Assembly: GCA_902599625.1 (NCBI GenBank)
Contig: CACKGF010000001.1
Coordinates: 248,001 to 312,000 of the forward strand
Reading direction: 5' to 3'
Length of the DNA: 64,000 nt
Source of the DNA: an uncultured Pelagibacteraceae bacterium
Lineage (GTDB): Bacteria; Pseudomonadota; Alphaproteobacteria; Pelagibacterales; Pelagibacteraceae
The notes beneath the pieces were generated by a model, which ran no database searches, was not told where the DNA came from, and saw nothing but the letters and a program-made list of their open reading frames with translations. Made by a program: the position numbers and the translations under genes. Below are positions 61,710 through 64,000 of the stretch, one piece after another. Every line of letters starts with the position of its first letter. The stretch's first letter is position 1.

Positions 61710-61737
61710 AGAATAAATTAATAGTACAATTTATTCT
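61710..61737. promoter_or_regulatory. 10-base inverted repeat directly before the PrsW-like gene
   Basis: AGAATAAATT (61710-61719) and AATTTATTCT (61728-61737) are exact reverse complements around an 8-base loop. The repeat ends two bases before the ATG at 61740, so an RNA hairpin would cover the ribosome-binding region, or a dimeric protein could bind the DNA. No clear Shine-Dalgarno is visible outside it. Confidence 0.5.
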
Positions 61738-61739
61738 TA

Positions 61740-62447
61740 ATGATAACAATTTTACTAACTTTTGTTCCATCAATAGTTTTATTATTATATTTTACATTAT
61801 CCGATAGATTTAAAGAGCCTAGAGGAACAGTTTTGTTAATTTTTTTTCTGGGCTTTTTAATATGCTTACCTGCAGGAATTTTAAATGGTTTAAGTCATGA
61901 CTTTTTTTATGATGGATCAAAATATTCAGAAAATCTAACTAGTAGTTTTTTAGGTCCTGCTTGGGCTGAGGAATTATTAAAATTTTCAATTCTTTATTTG
62001 ATAGTTTTGAAAAGAAATGAATTTAATGAACCCATGGATGGCTTAGTTTATGGTGTTGTTGTTTCACTAGGTTTTGCAACGTACGAAAACTATACTTATG
62101 TGTATCAGTGGGCAGAAATAATAGCCAAAGAGGAAAATATTAATTTTGCCGAATTTTCATATCTAGTTGCATTAGGAAGGTCTTATTCAGCTATTCCAAT
62201 GCATGGTTTTAACGGTGCGGTAATGGGATATTATTTCGGAATGTATGCTTTTACCGGTAATAAAAAATTTCTTATTTTTTCTTTAGCATTACCATACTTG
62301 TTTCATGGTTTTTATAACTTTCTTGTATGGCCAAATCCAATGATTATAATTGGAATTTTAGTTATTTTTTCTTTTTATTTACATTTGGAATTGAAGAAAA
62401 AACAAAAATTTAAAAAGAATGAAAAGGAAATTAAAGTAATAAAATAA
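61740..62447 (+). CDS. PrsW-family intramembrane metalloprotease-like protein
   Basis: A 235-residue protein with about eight membrane helices. PAWAEELLKFSIL near residue 74 (Glu77-Glu78), GFATYENYTYV near 111 (Glu116), MHGFNGAVMGYYFG near 154 (His155) and FHGFYNF near 190 supply the EExxK, E-N and two His positions that define the PrsW family. In Bacillus PrsW starts cleavage of an anti-sigma factor. Other members have unknown substrates. It is the first of three consecutive forward genes. The next starts after three bases. Confidence 0.82.
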   Translation: MITILLTFVPSIVLLLYFTLSDRFKEPRGTVLLIFFLGFLICLPAGILNGLSHDFFYDGSKYSENLTSSFLGPAWAEELLKFSILYLIVLKRNEFNEPMDGLVYGVVVSLGFATYENYTYVYQWAEIIAKEENINFAEFSYLVALGRSYSAIPMHGFNGAVMGYYFGMYAFTGNKKFLIFSLALPYLFHGFYNFLVWPNPMIIIGILVIFSFYLHLELKKKQKFKKNEKEIKVIK

Positions 62448-62450
62448 AAA

Positions 62451-63290
62451 ATGTATAGATTTTTTTTATTTAGGTTTTCTTTTTTGTCAATTAAGCAATT
62501 AGTAAATTCTAAAGTAAATATAATAATAAATTTATCAATATTTGTTATAATATTCGCATTAACAGTATCTTTCATTTCTATATTGTTCGAAAATAGAATC
62601 GAAAAACTCGAAACAAAAATAACTAAAAATGAAATAAATCAAATCTTATATACAAAGTGGTTAAATCGATCACCAAAAATTATTAATCAAATAGATAATG
62701 TATATAGATATAGAAATGAGGAAAAATTATTTCAATTAATGATTACATCACTTCCTACTAAATCAATAGTTTCGAAGAGAGAGCTACATTACAATCCTTA
62801 TTTTTTTTTAAATAACTTTATAGAAATAAATTTTAAAAACATGGATTTGGCATTGACTGATGCAGTTTTATTATCTTCTTCCTTGGAGGATATTAGGGTT
62901 GTTAAAGAGCAAAAGTTAATTCTTTTTAATTTGTTAAAAAAATTTGATAAAAATACGTTTGAACAATTAAAATATCAAGATAGCAAACCAGATAAAACTT
63001 TCGAAGAGGATCAAATATTCTATTCAGGTTATGAGAAATATAATGAAGTAAATTCAGAAATTATCAATGAGCAAAATCTTTTTTTTTTAAATTTTGTTTC
63101 TCCCTTTTTTTCAAAAAAAAGAGAATTCTATAACAAACAAAATGTTTCTTACTTAAATGAAATAAATGAATTTGGCAGATTAGAGACAATCTTTATATTT
63201 TGTGCTTTTCTAATTCAATTTACGATTTTTATTATTTTGCAAATATTTGAAATTACAGTTGAGAGAGATAGAAGAAATGAGAAGAACTAA
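62451..63290 (+). CDS. Unrecognised two-helix membrane protein
   Basis: A 279-residue protein with a membrane helix at about 22-45 and another at about 248-270, enclosing some 200 residues likely outside the cytoplasm. The enclosed part is rich in Lys, Asn, Glu and Phe and is probably helical. No cysteines are seen in it and I recognise no motif. It starts three bases after the PrsW-like gene and overlaps the following gene by 14 bases, so the three are probably one operon. A receptor or a protease substrate are possible roles. Confidence 0.65.
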   Translation: MYRFFLFRFSFLSIKQLVNSKVNIIINLSIFVIIFALTVSFISILFENRIEKLETKITKNEINQILYTKWLNRSPKIINQIDNVYRYRNEEKLFQLMITSLPTKSIVSKRELHYNPYFFLNNFIEINFKNMDLALTDAVLLSSSLEDIRVVKEQKLILFNLLKKFDKNTFEQLKYQDSKPDKTFEEDQIFYSGYEKYNEVNSEIINEQNLFFLNFVSPFFSKKREFYNKQNVSYLNEINEFGRLETIFIFCAFLIQFTIFIILQIFEITVERDRRNEKN

Positions 63291-64000
63291 AAAACCTACT
63301 TCAAAGATTATTATTCTAGTAATTTTATCTGGTATATTTAATCTATTATCTTATAGTTTTGATCAACTAGTGGTCCAAGCAGAGTTGACAAATAGAAACC
63401 TTGAAAGACAATTAGTTTCGCAAAGAATAGAATTAGAAACTTTATCCTATGAAATTACAACGCTAAATGATTTAAGTTTTGATGTTATAAATTCTGCAAA
63501 TTATTTCTATAAACATTTACCTACAAATTTATATGGGTCATTAAGTTTTTTAGGTGAAAACCCTAAATCTAAATTAAAGTGGGAAAAGTTTTATAAAAAA
63601 GAGTTACAAAATAAAATCGGGAATAATTTTATAATTAAATTAGATGAATTAATAGCTTATTTTAATAATAAAACAGATGACATTGATAATATTTTTAAAT
63701 CAATTTATCCTGATCCTGTCATATATAAAAATATATTAGGTGAAAATTACTCAATTAAAGACATTAAAATAGAGCGAAATCTCTTGAAAAAATTTGATCC
63801 CTACTTCGAGGAAGACCAAAAAAAATTAAATGAAAAGGATAATGTTAATTTTGAGATATATTCAACTATATATAAGAAAATTACTGAATTTAGAAATCTT
63901 GAGTATGAATTCTATAGGTATTTACAGAAATCGGAGGGAGAATATGTTGAAAAATTTGGGTCTTTTTTAAATTTTGTTGATAAATATGCTCAAGTACAAA
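63277..64000 (+). CDS. Unrecognised membrane-anchored protein (cut by the right window edge)
   Basis: An ATG at 63277 opens a frame of 241 codons with no stop up to the window end. After a basic start comes one membrane helix (about 10-27). A long polar region follows, with heptad-like leucine/isoleucine spacing around residues 30-65 suggesting a coiled coil. It overlaps the end of the preceding gene by 14 bases in another frame and has the same general layout. The C-terminal domain, which would tell its function, lies outside the window. Confidence 0.65.
   Translation, partial: MRRTKKPTSKIIILVILSGIFNLLSYSFDQLVVQAELTNRNLERQLVSQRIELETLSYEITTLNDLSFDVINSANYFYKHLPTNLYGSLSFLGENPKSKLKWEKFYKKELQNKIGNNFIIKLDELIAYFNNKTDDIDNIFKSIYPDPVIYKNILGENYSIKDIKIERNLLKKFDPYFEEDQKKLNEKDNVNFEIYSTIYKKITEFRNLEYEFYRYLQKSEGEYVEKFGSFLNFVDKYAQVQ

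Noticed and set aside
1-64000. CRISPR arrays, insertion sequences, prophage or rRNA
   Set aside because: No regularly spaced repeats, transposase or integrase motifs, phage structural genes or rRNA sequence were seen in any frame or strand.

Overview
The window reads as a contiguous piece of a SAR11-clade alphaproteobacterial chromosome (Candidatus Pelagibacter or a close relative). The evidence is the very low GC, gene spacing of a few bases with many ATGA or TAATG start/stop overlaps, convergent genes that overlap at their 3' ends, and a typical SAR11 gene set: a SpeD-SpeE fusion, a TRAP transporter, a dimethylglycine-dehydrogenase-like enzyme, prpDBC, class II DAHP synthase and very few regulators. 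I see no insertion sequence, phage gene, CRISPR array, rRNA or recognised riboswitch. No stretch above about 160 bases lacks a gene. The longest gaps are 31284-31439, 61605-61739, 57773-57882, 59073-59162 and 231-320.

Layout. 1-3715 is an accessory-looking patch: a cut-off gene, tRNA-Leu, a membrane protein with a spermidine-synthase-like core, and a glycosyltransferase. 3719-5868 holds azlCD, a gamma-glutamylcyclotransferase-like gene and a CinA/MoaB-domain gene. 5891-13085 is one long forward run: sfsA, map, purB, purC, purS, purQ, purL, bolA, grxD. 13088-22975 is a reverse-strand core block: rpsD, trmJ-like, a DUF1989 gene, cimA, cysS, nadE, class II DAHP synthase, glmS and a GlmU protein reduced to its acetyltransferase half. 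23047-28326 carries gph and the methylcitrate genes prpD-prpB-prpC, then an SGNH protein. 28345-31283 is nrdAB, with two NrdR-box-like sites upstream. 31440-44574 holds a phosphohexomutase, DoxX, two TauE/SafE paralogues, dusA, a TRAP transporter (dctPQM), a class III CoA-transferase, cmk, rpoZ, an MFS transporter and single metabolic genes.

44592-47574 is a thioredoxin-like gene plus envelope-sugar genes (GT4, GT9, DUF6165). 47575-52087 is the most coherent pathway in the window. A tightly overlapping reverse operon mtnP-mtnA-small membrane protein-class II aldolase-speDE stands opposite the divergent adenine salvage gene apt. Together they make spermidine and recycle its by-product methylthioadenosine, apparently by a DHAP-shunt-like route. 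52084-56117 is a dTDP-sugar/glycosyltransferase cluster ending at tRNA-Met, resembling a SAR11 hypervariable island. 56245-64000 holds a methyltransferase, a BASS-type transporter, an unrecognised protein with two HTH segments, a small membrane protein, the dimethylglycine-dehydrogenase-like enzyme, a PrsW-like membrane protease and two unrecognised membrane-anchored proteins, the last cut by the window edge.

Gene starts were moved from the longest open frame where homology, Shine-Dalgarno spacing or overlap pointed to a later codon (cinA-like, sfsA, map, cimA, nadE, nrdB, the phosphohexomutase, the CoA-transferase, the GT2 gene and rfbA). All functional calls come from reading motifs. No database search was run.
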